From SCGC-AAA076-P13 sp964276235 (GTDB lineage Bacteria; Pseudomonadota; Gammaproteobacteria; Magnimaribacterales; D2472), in assembly GCA_964276235.1 (NCBI GenBank), contig CAXYEK010000001.1:496001-560000 (forward strand): a stretch of 64,000 bases of DNA. Direction: 5' to 3'. The notes under the pieces are model-generated. The model saw only the letters and a list, made by a program, of their open reading frames with translations. It had not been told where the DNA came from and did no database searches. Positions 8,393 to 16,193 of the stretch are shown piece after piece. The translations under genes were made by a program, and so were the position numbers. The first letter of the stretch is position 1. The number at the start of each line of letters is the position of its first letter.

Positions 8393-11140
8393 CTACTTAG
8401 ATACTTTTATACCTAGATAAACCATTCTTCCTCTTGGATCATGATGCTTAGGATCATAACTAAAGTTAGCTGCGTCATAAACAAGCGGAGCCATTTCATC
8501 AGCTACATTGTTTATTCCAGCAGATATCTTAATGTCGTTTCCACCCATATCTAAATCATAACTATACTTAACATCTACAGTTGTAAAACTATCTATATCT
8601 GAAGTAAAGCCTGCAGCTGTTGCAGCAGGCAGTAAGTGCTCTAGTAGTTTCATATTCTGAAACCATTCTAATGAAAGCAGCAAAGGTATGATCACCATTA
8701 TTAAGTTTTGCTGTAATAACAGACTTAGTTTCAGGCAAAGATCTTGCAAAGTTATCATGATTAAATAATCCAACAACATCTTTCATGCCGCCAGCACCAT
8801 TTGGTATTTCATAATTCAACATATGAGCAGTATTTATTCCAATACTTGCTTGTCCTAATTCAGTATCAAATGAATAAGTAGCTTCAATATCTACTCCACT
8901 AGCATCAACATTAGCAGCATTGAATGTAACTTGTTGTTACCCCAACCAAAGTTCCATTAATTCTTATAATAGCTGGATCAGCTGGATTTGCAATAATCTT
9001 GCCTTGAGCACTTTCTTTAGTAACGATATTTTTATAAGCAATATCCCAATAATCTACAGTAATTGATGTTTGTTCATTAGGAGTCCAAATAGCTCCAAAG
9101 TTCATTTATCTGATTTTTCAGGAACTAAAGTTGCATTACTAGCAACAGCTACTCTTACAAAAGCTGTAGAACCACGTCTTGTACCGTCAACATTAAAGTC
9201 TTGTAAGCCTTCTAATGCTACAAGATCAGAATGTAACTGAACTAGAGAAGCTTCTCTGAAAGAAGTACTGTAAGAACCTCTTAAAATAAGTTCATCTGAC
9301 ATAGCATATCTCATTGAAACTTTTGGATTCCAAGTTTGATCGGATGTTAGATCTTCATATCTTAAAGCAGCTTTTAATTGGAGCTTTTCGTTCATATCTT
9401 TTGCAGCTTCAACAAAACAGCTCTAGAGCTTCTAGTATCATTATTTTCTAAACCACCACCTAAAAATATTAAATCAGATTGTTGAGTGATGCTTCCGTCT
9501 GCACCAAAAACAGCTTTTGAAGCATCATTTCTTGTAATTTTAAAACCTTCACCTTTTCTTTGAAAACCTGCTGCAATATCAACATCATTTTTTGTTGTTC
9601 CAGTTATAACAAAGTCTAATACTGATAAGTCAGCAACTGTGTTTCTTTCCTCTCCTGATGATATATAAGCAATTAATGCAGCTGAGTTAGCTGAAGGATC
9701 AAATAGGTTCCATGACTCTGTTCCAGTTGCTCCACCAGCTCCATTTACAGCAGCATCAAATCTTGATGTACTTGTATCTGGTTGAAAATAATAAGAATCT
9801 TGTTCACTGACTGTGTAATGAAGATCCCATTCGAAACCAGTTGGTCCTCCCATTCGGCCACTAAATGTTCCATTTAAACCTAATGAGATTCTGCTGTTTG
9901 CATAATCTCTTGGTGCAAGTGGAGATGGAAATGCTGAGCCAAGTGCTCTACCAATCCACAATACTGGAGCTGTAAAAGGACTTCCAGCTTTTCCTGGCAT
10001 TACCGGTTTACCTAAATAAGATAAAGCAGGGTAAGAAGGAGACTGAGGATTATCGTTAACTGATATATCAGTTTGCATAACATCTAATTCAAAATTAATT
10101 CCACTAGCAAGAGTTGTTTTTACTGATGCATACATACTTTTGTGATCTTCATCATTAACGAGATTAAATCTGTCACCATAATAGAAACCACATCTTTGGC
10201 CATATTAAACCCACCTAGTCCAGGAACAGCTCCGTATATGTTTGCAGTAGGAACTAAAATACCAGCATTAGCTACACAATTAGCATCTGGAATATTCTGA
10301 CCTAAGTTATATGTACCTGCATAGGGACCTGATGTAACATCTGTAGTAGGATTTGTTAATGCAGCGCCAATAGTCCACATTAATACCACCAAAAAATGGT
10401 GCATGTAAAACTGCAAAACTATTACCAAAACCACTAATAGCTAATTGTGAGTAATCTGTAAGATTCTCTCCACCAATTGGAGATCTGTCTAATTGACTAT
10501 ATGCAACTACTATATTTGTATCTCCTGACTCTTTACCCCAAATAACACCAACTCTATCGTCAGTTGAATCACCAAGATCTGTTTTTTGTTGAGATAAGTT
10601 AAACTCAAGACCCGTAAAGTCTCTTCTTAAGAATATAGTTAACTACACCAGCAACAGCATCAGAACCGTAAACAGCTGCAGCACCTTCTTTTAATACCTC
10701 AACTCTTTCTAAGAGCAATAACTGGGATAGCTGTTTGTATCTACAAAGACACTTCCATCATTAGCTGTACCAGCAGCAATAGTATTTCTTCTACCATCAA
10801 CTAAGAACTAATGTAGATGAGAGACCCAAGCCTCTGAGGTTTATATTAGATGTACCTTGAGTAGACCCTGCGTAAATGAATCAGCATTATTTTCAGAACC
10901 TGAATTCACTGAGATATTTCTTGTTATATCTGCAACTGTAGTTGCGCCTAAGTCTTCAATAGTATCTCTACCAATTATTTCTACTGGTGAAGCTCCGTCT
11001 GTTGCACTGCCTTTAATATAAGATCCAGTAACAATAACTTCTTCAACAGAATCTGTACTTTCTTGAGCAACGACAGCAAAAGCTGAAAATAATAATGCTA
11101 TTGAGCATAAAGATTTAAATGAGTTTTGTAGTTTATTCAT
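8393..11140 (-). pseudogene. TonB-dependent outer-membrane receptor, frame broken about eleven times
   Basis: The gene encodes a large 22-stranded receptor that imports a ligand across the outer membrane using TonB energy. A signal peptide (about residues 1-25, ending AFAVVAQE) is followed by a TonB-box-like VEEVIVTGSYIKG, the plug domain (NINLRGLG, LVDGRRN, AAVYGSDAVAGVVNYI) and barrel repeats, ending GRMVYLGIKVSK. The frame changes near 10863, 10802, 10729, 10710, 10628, 10381, 10185, 9415, 9106, 8925 and 8635. By my reading seven are one extra base and four one missing base; together they restore a single frame of about 914 residues, normal for the family. Between changes the protein sense is perfect. 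Sequence error or very recent inactivation are both possible. The substrate cannot be inferred. Confidence 0.85.
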
Positions 11141-11177
11141 TAAGATATCCCCCGATATTCAAATAATTTAAAAATGC

Positions 11178-11197
11178 GTAATTAAGTATTTAATTAC
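11178..11197. promoter_or_regulatory. Perfect inverted repeat upstream of the TonB receptor gene
   Basis: GTAATTAA (11178-11185) and TTAATTAC (11190-11197) form a perfect 8-bp inverted repeat with a 4-base spacer, 38 bases upstream of the receptor ATG at 11140. Its size and position suit a dimeric regulator site overlapping a promoter. In AT-rich DNA such repeats also arise by chance, and no regulator is named. Confidence 0.3.
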
Positions 11198-11264
11198 ATG
11201 CCTGAAATTAACATCATTAACTTATTTTGTACATATTTTTTTAATACATAAAAATATTTGAGAA

Positions 11265-11278
11265 GTGCATTTATGCAC
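11265..11278 (-). terminator. Short palindrome past the tmRNA 3' end, possible weak terminator
   Basis: GTGCAT and ATGCAC are separated by 2 bases, starting 10 bases beyond the CCA of ssrA on the minus strand, with a U-rich stretch a little further on. The stem is short and the loop tight, so it may instead be an operator for the receptor gene downstream. Confidence 0.3.
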
Positions 11279-11287
11279 ATTTAAAAA

Positions 11288-11636
11288 TGGTGGAGGCGGC
11301 GGGAATTGAACCCGCGTCCGCTAATCCTTCAGCCTAACTTCTACATGCATAGCTCACCCAATTGGCTTTTTAACTTTCATGACCCGAGGAGCAGGGTATG
11401 AAAGCGAGCTTGATTAATTTTAAACAAACTGCGTCCAAGCGACACAGCTTGGCTAGACTATGATATTTGCCGATGCTTCAAACCATAGTCAATTCTGGCA
11501 TCGGTTAGCATTAAGCTGCTAAAGCGTAGTTGTCGTTATTTGCAACTAAATTTTTTGTAGTATGTTTTACAAGAATTACCACAATCTTGGCATGCGCTTC
11601 GGAGTCCAGTAGAAACGTCGAACCCTGTTCGCCCCC
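11288..11636 (-). ncRNA. ssrA: Transfer-messenger RNA (tmRNA)
   Basis: tmRNA rescues stalled ribosomes by adding a degradation tag through trans-translation. The 5' end GGGGGCG (from 11636) pairs with CGCCUCC just before the encoded ACCA at 11288-11291 to form the 7-bp acceptor stem, and the tRNA-like T arm GGGTTCAATTCCC is present. The tag frame at 11543-11511 reads ANNDNYALAA then stop, close to the E. coli tag ANDENYALAA and with the LAA degron intact. Length is 349 bases, one-piece type. Its partner smpB lies directly upstream on the same strand, 23 bases away, so the two may be co-expressed. Confidence 0.96.
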
Positions 11637-11659
11637 ATGGGGATGGAGATTATACAGTA

Positions 11660-12151
11660 TTACTTGAAATCTTTAGTAGGATGGTGATTGTTTTTTGCAT
11701 TTTTAAGAATTCTACCTTGATCTCGTTCCCAGTCTCTTTTTTTGATATCTTGCCTTTGGTCTCTTACCTTTTTACCTTTTCCAGTAGCAATATCACACTT
11801 TATATGATTTTCTTTCCAATACATCGAAGTCATAATAATTGTTAAACCTTTTTCATTTTTAAGTTTTTGAAGTTCAGCAATTTCCTTTTTCTTTAAAAGT
11901 AGCTTTCTTGTCCTTAGAGGATCTACATTAAAATCTTTTAAAGAAGGGGGTGGATCTATTTTAATTCCAAAAAGCCATGCTTCATCTTTCTTAAAAGTTA
12001 CATAACTATTTTTTACATCAATCTTTCCATTTCTCAGAGATTTCACTTCCCATCCTTCTAAAACGAGTCCAGCTTGAAAGGTTTCACCAAGCACATAGTT
12101 CCTTGATGCTGTTTTATTCTTTACAATTAGTGCGGGCTTATCTTTGGACAT
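11660..12151 (-). CDS. smpB: SsrA-binding protein SmpB
   Basis: SmpB binds the tRNA-like domain of tmRNA and brings it to stalled ribosomes. The 163-residue product has the OB-type core with KNKTASRNYVLGETFQAGL, LEGWEVKSLRNGKIDVKNSY, and the lysine-rich C-terminal tail including GKGKKVRDQRQDIKKRDWERD that enters the mRNA channel. Length fits the family (about 160). It lies immediately upstream of ssrA on the same strand, an arrangement seen in many bacteria. Its ATG is 51 bases from the divergent DUF3429 gene if that gene starts at 12203. Confidence 0.96.
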   Translation of the reverse strand: MSKDKPALIVKNKTASRNYVLGETFQAGLVLEGWEVKSLRNGKIDVKNSYVTFKKDEAWLFGIKIDPPPSLKDFNVDPLRTRKLLLKKKEIAELQKLKNEKGLTIIMTSMYWKENHIKCDIATGKGKKVRDQRQDIKKRDWERDQGRILKNAKNNHHPTKDFK

Positions 12152-12202
12152 ACCTTTATTATGTCTTTAGATGTATCTTGTGCAAGAAAAATTAAAGAAA
12201 AA

Positions 12203-12664
12203 ATGAATATTAATACTATTAAATCAACATATGGATATATCGGGTTTACCCCGTTTGCTTTTTTTTCTATTATTCCATGGATTTTTGGCGGTCCAATATC
12301 CCAAACAGCAATTATCTTTCAACTAGCTTATGGCTCGATTATTATTACCTTTCTTGGAGGTATGGCTTGGGGATGGAGAGATAACCAGGATAAGCAAATT
12401 TTTAACTTGTCTATGGGTATTTTTTATAGTCTCGTAGGATGCTCCATTCTTTTATTAACTTATTTTAATTATGTACTTTTGGCATTATTGATTTCAGTAG
12501 TTAGTTTCCAATCTTTTTACTATTTTGAAAGGTCTACTCAAGACTTTAAAACAAGAGATGAAGATTATAAGAAATTTAGAAAAATGCTTTCTCTACTCGT
12601 AGCAATAAGTTTTTTGATATCATCAGCCTATTGGATTAATCCTTACTCAAACCCTATAACCTAA
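12203..12664 (+). CDS. DUF3429 family membrane protein
   Basis: The function is unknown. The 153-residue product is almost all hydrophobic, with about five membrane segments (starting IGFTPFAFFSIIPWIFGG and LAYGSIIITFLGGMAWGW), the pattern of the DUF3429 family of small inner-membrane proteins. The frame is open from an ATG at 12161, which would add 14 polar residues, but that is only 9 bases from the divergent smpB start; the ATG at 12203 (MNINTIKSTYG) begins at the usual family N-terminus, so I prefer it. It sits 8 bases before the NSS transporter gene and is probably co-transcribed with it. Confidence 0.75.
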   Translation: MNINTIKSTYGYIGFTPFAFFSIIPWIFGGPISQTAIIFQLAYGSIIITFLGGMAWGWRDNQDKQIFNLSMGIFYSLVGCSILLLTYFNYVLLALLISVVSFQSFYYFERSTQDFKTRDEDYKKFRKMLSLLVAISFLISSAYWINPYSNPIT

Positions 12665-12672
12665 ATTAAATT

Positions 12673-14022
12673 ATGGAAATACAAAAACAACTTAAATCTC
12701 ACGGTGCGTGGGTTGGTAAATGGACTTTTATTCTTGCAGCAACTGGTTCGGCAGTTGGCCTAGGAAATATATGGGGCTTTCCCTACAAAGCAGGAACTAA
12801 TGGTGGTGGAGCATTCGTTCTTATTTATCTGGGATGCATAGTTGTTATTGGGCTGCCAATAATGATAAGCGAAATAATCATTGGCAGAAGATCGGGCAAT
12901 AGTCCAATCAACGCTATGAGAAAAGTTGCTATTGATTCTGGCCATTCTTCTGCTTGGCAATTTGTTGGCTGGAGTGGAATATTTGCTGGTGCTTTAATCC
13001 TCTCCTTTTATAGTGTGATTGCCGGTATATGTTTAAATTATGTTGTTATTGCCGCATCTTCATCAGGTGTCATTAGCGCATCGGAGGAATTCAGTAATGT
13101 AATTTCTTCACCAATTAATTTACTTTTTTGGCACACCATTTTTATGGTCCTAACTGCTTTAATTGTTGCAGCTGGTGTAAAAGATGGTATTGGAAGGATG
13201 GTAAAGATATTAATGCCAATGCTTGGTTTTTTAATGATATTTATGGTCATTTATTCAATGATTAACGGAGACTTTAATAAAGCAATGACATTTTTATTTG
13301 CTCCAGATTTTTCTAATGTAACTTCAGATACTGTATTGCAAGCTATGGGACAGGCATTTTTTAGTTTAAGTTTAGGCATGGGCTCTATAATGGCTTATGG
13401 CGCTTATATGCCTAAAGACCAAGATGTAACTAGTACATCCTTTACAGTAGCTTCCTTGGATACACTAATAGCAATTCTTGCTGGTTTAGCTATTTTTCCA
13501 ATTATTTTTGCATTCAATCTAGAGCCTGGAAGTGGTCCTGGTCTTGTTTTTGTTTCTATGCTTTCTGCATTCAATCAAATGCAATTTGGTCAACTCATTG
13601 GGCCTTTATTTTTTATACTTCTATCTATAGCTGCTCTTAGTTCTTCAATATCTCTTTTAGAACCTGGCGTAGCTTATTTATCAGAAGAAGGTGTTTTATC
13701 TAGAAGACGTGCTGCAGAGATTATTTCTTTTTTCGTATGGTTACTAGGAGTTGGTTCAGCACTAAGTTTTAATATATGGTCGGACTTCCATTTAATATCA
13801 GAAAGAAACTTTCTAGACTCAATGGACTTTTTAGCAAATCAAATACTTCTTCCTTTAGGAGGAATGTTAATAGCAATATTTGTTGGATGGTTTATGAAGG
13901 AATCTTTAATTAAAGATGAGATTGGATCTATTAACCCAGTTATCTATTCATTATGGAGATTTTTTGTAAAATTTATAGCACCAACATGTGTTGCCTACAT
14001 ATTTTTAAGCCAGATTTTCTAA
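12673..14022 (+). CDS. Sodium-dependent transporter, NSS (SNF) family
   Basis: This is an inner-membrane symporter of the neurotransmitter:sodium symporter family, which uses the Na+ gradient to take up amino acids or related small molecules. The 449-residue product has 11-12 membrane segments in the LeuT fold. The first contains the sodium-site signature ATGSAVGLGNIWGFPYKAG, and the sixth and seventh have QAFFSLSLGMGSIMAYGAY. Length suits bacterial members. Substrate cannot be told from sequence; tyrosine- and tryptophan-type and hypotaurine-type relatives exist. It follows the DUF3429 gene by 8 bases and precedes ratA by 7, all on one strand. Confidence 0.9.
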   Translation: MEIQKQLKSHGAWVGKWTFILAATGSAVGLGNIWGFPYKAGTNGGGAFVLIYLGCIVVIGLPIMISEIIIGRRSGNSPINAMRKVAIDSGHSSAWQFVGWSGIFAGALILSFYSVIAGICLNYVVIAASSSGVISASEEFSNVISSPINLLFWHTIFMVLTALIVAAGVKDGIGRMVKILMPMLGFLMIFMVIYSMINGDFNKAMTFLFAPDFSNVTSDTVLQAMGQAFFSLSLGMGSIMAYGAYMPKDQDVTSTSFTVASLDTLIAILAGLAIFPIIFAFNLEPGSGPGLVFVSMLSAFNQMQFGQLIGPLFFILLSIAALSSSISLLEPGVAYLSEEGVLSRRRAAEIISFFVWLLGVGSALSFNIWSDFHLISERNFLDSMDFLANQILLPLGGMLIAIFVGWFMKESLIKDEIGSINPVIYSLWRFFVKFIAPTCVAYIFLSQIF

Positions 14023-14029
14023 TTGCTTA

Positions 14030-14449
14030 GTGGATAAAGAAATAAGTTTTGAAAAGGTCATAAACGTTAATCATAAAGAAGCATTCGAAGTAGTATCTAA
14101 TTTTGATAGATATGCAGAATTTATTCCTGGTTGTTCAGGCTCACGCCTAATAGAAAGAAGACATCCTATTGAAATAGGTCGACTTGAATTTCAGATATTA
14201 GGTAAGGATTATTTTATTGAATCAGAAAATACACTTACCGAAAACTCAATAATTATTAATCAAATAAGTGGACCCTTTGATCATTTTAAAGGTATTTGGA
14301 TAGTTGAAAAAAAAGATGACTTTTCTTGCAATGTTAATTTCCATGCTTCATTCCAATTACCTTTTTTATTAAATGCAATTACACCACAATCACTGATTGA
14401 TAGTTTCTCTTCAAAAGTACTAGATTCTTTTATTTCAAGACTTTTATGA
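14030..14449 (+). CDS. ratA: RatA/Coq10 family START-domain protein
   Basis: This small SRPBCC/START-fold protein of 139 residues belongs to the RatA/Coq10 family (polyketide cyclase/dehydrase). Members have been linked to ribosome subunit association in E. coli and to coenzyme Q binding in other organisms. Visible family features are INVNHKEAFEVVSNFDRYAEFIPGC near the start and a C-terminal amphipathic helix. The start is GTG at 14030. Its stop overlaps the rnfH ATG (ATGA), and the smpB, ratA, rnfH, bamE neighbourhood is the standard one in gammaproteobacteria, which is the main reason for the symbol. Confidence 0.87.
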   Translation: MDKEISFEKVINVNHKEAFEVVSNFDRYAEFIPGCSGSRLIERRHPIEIGRLEFQILGKDYFIESENTLTENSIIINQISGPFDHFKGIWIVEKKDDFSCNVNFHASFQLPFLLNAITPQSLIDSFSSKVLDSFISRLL

Positions 14450-14724
14450 AGATATTTTTTTCTTATCAAGGCTTACAGAATAAATATTTTATTGAGTTAG
14501 ATGTTTCATCAAGCATAACCGTATCTGAATTAATGGATTTTGAAGAAATAAGAAAAATAGTTTCTAGCATTGATCATGAGTTAGTTATTGCAGTTAATAG
14601 TGAATTATTAGATGGAAGTTTTAAACCCTTACCCCACAAATATAGGCTAAAAGAGGGCGAAAGAGTTGAAATCTTAAGGCCCTTGCTTCAAGACCCAAAA
14701 GAAAGAAGGATAAAAAATATCTAG
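14446..14724 (+). CDS. rnfH: RnfH family ubiquitin-like protein
   Basis: This is a 92-residue beta-grasp protein of the RnfH family (called RatB in some annotations), next to ratA in most gammaproteobacteria; its molecular role is not settled. The C-terminal half has the family pattern LVIAVNSELLD, then KYRLKEGERVEILRPLLQDPKE. It overlaps ratA by 4 bases (ATGA), so translation is likely coupled. Its TAG stop shares the palindrome CTAG with the stop of bamE on the other strand. Confidence 0.88.
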   Translation: MKIFFSYQGLQNKYFIELDVSSSITVSELMDFEEIRKIVSSIDHELVIAVNSELLDGSFKPLPHKYRLKEGERVEILRPLLQDPKERRIKNI

Positions 14725-15056
14725 TTTTCTTCTGCTAACTTTTCTACAACCCAACTTTCCAATAAACCTTCCTCATTAAAATTAATGATTAGTTTACTTT
14801 CAGTAACCACCTCTTCACCAATAGTAACCGAGTTATAGTAGTCCCATCTAGATTTGCGAAAAGGGTCTTTAATTAGTGCACTTCCAAGAATAAATTGAAC
14901 CTGATCTTTAGTGAGTCCTTCAACAAGCTTATCTAAATCTTTTTCTTCAAAAATATTTCCTTGAAGGACAGGTACTTTATAGGGACTGAATGATGAGCAG
15001 GAGCTTACAAAAATCAATAAGCATAAAATTGATACAGAAGAAGTAATATGTTTCAT
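14721..15056 (-). CDS. bamE: Outer-membrane assembly lipoprotein BamE
   Basis: BamE is a lipoprotein of the BAM complex that inserts beta-barrel proteins, including BamA at 27069-29486, into the outer membrane. The 111-residue precursor has a hydrophobic signal peptide ending at a lipobox-type Cys20 (FVSSC). The mature SmpA/OmlA fold has YKVPVLQGN, LVEGLTKDQVQFILGSAL and RSRWDYYNS-like RKSRWDYYN. It lies divergent from fur and converges on rnfH with a shared CTAG. Length and order are typical of the family. Confidence 0.92.
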   Translation of the reverse strand: MKHITSSVSILCLLIFVSSCSSFSPYKVPVLQGNIFEEKDLDKLVEGLTKDQVQFILGSALIKDPFRKSRWDYYNSVTIGEEVVTESKLIINFNEEGLLESWVVEKLAEEN

Positions 15057-15140
15057 AATTGTTTTGGATTATACTTTGTAAAATCTTGAAAGTCTTTTGA
15101 CTTAATTAGATAACACTAAAAATATTTAAAGTTTACAAAA

Positions 15141-15557
15141 ATGCACAATCAAAATGAAGAACTAAAAAAAGCTGGCTTAAAAGCTACTTTGCCAAGAATT
15201 AAAATTATGGAAGTTTTAGCATCAACAGCTCTGCAAGAAGAGGCTCATTTTAGTGCAGAAGATATTTATAGAGAATTAATTCTTAAGAACGAAGATATTG
15301 GTCTTGCAACTGTCTACAGAGTTCTTACTCAGTTTGAAGCTGCTGGTATGGTTAAAAAACATCATTTTGAAGATAGCCATGCAGTTTATGAGGTTATTGA
15401 AGAACATCATGAGCATATGGTTTGTGTTGATACTGGTAAAGTTCTTGAATTTCAGGACGATATTTTAATGGAACGCTTAAATAAAATTGCCAATGATGTT
15501 GGCTATGAAATGGTTGATCACAACCTAGTTTTGCACATAAAAAAAATAGATTCGTAA
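15141..15557 (+). CDS. fur: Ferric uptake regulator Fur
   Basis: Fur is the iron-responsive repressor of iron uptake genes. The 138-residue product has the N-terminal winged helix (GLKATLPRIKIMEVL, then DIGLATVYRVLTQFEAAGMV with the recognition helix) and the metal-binding dimer domain with HHEHMVCVDTGKVLEF. The CxxC structural zinc pair of E. coli Fur is reduced to a single Cys (CVDT), as in Pseudomonas-type Fur, and the Cys/His-rich tail is absent. Zur or PerR are less likely given the HHEHMVC context. It is divergent from bamE, the usual gammaproteobacterial neighbour. The broken TonB receptor nearby could be a target; I see no clear Fur box. Confidence 0.92.
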   Translation: MHNQNEELKKAGLKATLPRIKIMEVLASTALQEEAHFSAEDIYRELILKNEDIGLATVYRVLTQFEAAGMVKKHHFEDSHAVYEVIEEHHEHMVCVDTGKVLEFQDDILMERLNKIANDVGYEMVDHNLVLHIKKIDS

Positions 15558-15570
15558 ATACTGTTCAGCT

Positions 15571-15598
15571 CTTGAACTGTAAATTTAAATCCCAATAT
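15571..15598 (+). promoter_or_regulatory. Sigma32-type heat-shock promoter for grpE-dnaK-dnaJ
   Basis: CTTGAAC (15571-15577) and CCCAATAT (15591-15598) are separated by 13 bases, a close match to the enterobacterial heat-shock consensus CTTGAAA/CCCCATNT. It is 22 bases upstream of the grpE ATG and directly downstream of fur, exactly where a chaperone operon promoter is expected. Confidence 0.65.
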
Positions 15599-15617
15599 AT
15601 ATTTCAAACGGGATTTA
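15586..15617 (+). promoter_or_regulatory. Inverted repeat covering the grpE ribosome-binding site
   Basis: TAAATCCC (15586-15593) is the exact complement of GGGATTTA (15610-15617), leaving a 16-base loop. The right arm holds the GGGA Shine-Dalgarno 7 bases before the grpE ATG. In RNA read through from fur the ribosome site could be masked. RNA started at the sigma32 promoter would lack the left arm. This is inference from complementarity only. Confidence 0.4.
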
Positions 15618-15620
15618 AAC

Positions 15621-16181
15621 ATGGCAAAAGAAAAAAAATCTAAAGATAACAAATTAGAATCTGAAACTGATATTAAAAATTCTCCTATCGAAGAGTTAGA
15701 GGAAGATCATGATACTCAGGAGGATATGGGTTCTTTAACTTATGAAGAGTTAGTAGATAAAAACGAAGATCTTGAAAAATCAATTCTTAGAGCAAATGCT
15801 GATTTGGACAATACCTTAAAAAGAACTCGATCTGAGATTGAGAAAGCTCATAAATATGGAGTGGAAAAGTTGTTAGTAGAGTTACTTCCAGTAATTGATA
15901 ATCTTGAACATGCATTAAATAATCTCTCTGCAGATGCAACTAAAGAAGATAGAGAAGGTATTGAGCTAACATTGAAGTCTTTTGAGTCTGCCCTTGATAA
16001 ATTTGGAATGATACCCATCTATCCTGTTAATGAAGAATTTAATCCTGAAAAACACGAAGCTGTGACCATGGAGAAAGATGAAGCCAAAAAAGATGGCTCT
16101 ATAGGAAATATCTTTCAAAGAGGTTGGGAACTTCATTCTAGGGTCGTAAGGCCAGCTAGAGTGACTGTAATTAAAAATTAG
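15621..16181 (+). CDS. grpE: GrpE nucleotide exchange factor
   Basis: GrpE releases ADP from DnaK and acts as a thermosensor of the chaperone cycle. The 186-residue product has a charged, disordered N-terminus (about 1-50), a long dimerising helix (YEELVDKNEDLEKSILRANADLDN) and a beta-domain with FGMIPIYPVNEEFNPEKHEAV and GWELHSRVVRPARVTV. It is first in the grpE-dnaK-dnaJ operon, 12 bases before dnaK, behind a sigma32-like promoter. Confidence 0.96.
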   Translation: MAKEKKSKDNKLESETDIKNSPIEELEEDHDTQEDMGSLTYEELVDKNEDLEKSILRANADLDNTLKRTRSEIEKAHKYGVEKLLVELLPVIDNLEHALNNLSADATKEDREGIELTLKSFESALDKFGMIPIYPVNEEFNPEKHEAVTMEKDEAKKDGSIGNIFQRGWELHSRVVRPARVTVIKN

Positions 16182-16193
16182 AGGAAATATATT

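Noticed and set aside
8393..11140. Programmed ribosomal frameshifting in the TonB receptor
   Set aside because: There are about eleven sites of both signs without a repeated slippery heptamer or downstream structure; no known mechanism needs so many in one gene.
10841..11140. The receptor N-terminal piece as a separate small protein
   Set aside because: Its plug sequence continues immediately in another frame after one base correction, so it is a fragment.
15057..15140. Fur box and sigma70 promoter in the bamE-fur gap
   Set aside because: TTGACT at 15097-15102 lacks a convincing -10 at the right distance, and no GATAATGATAATCATTATC-like site is present.
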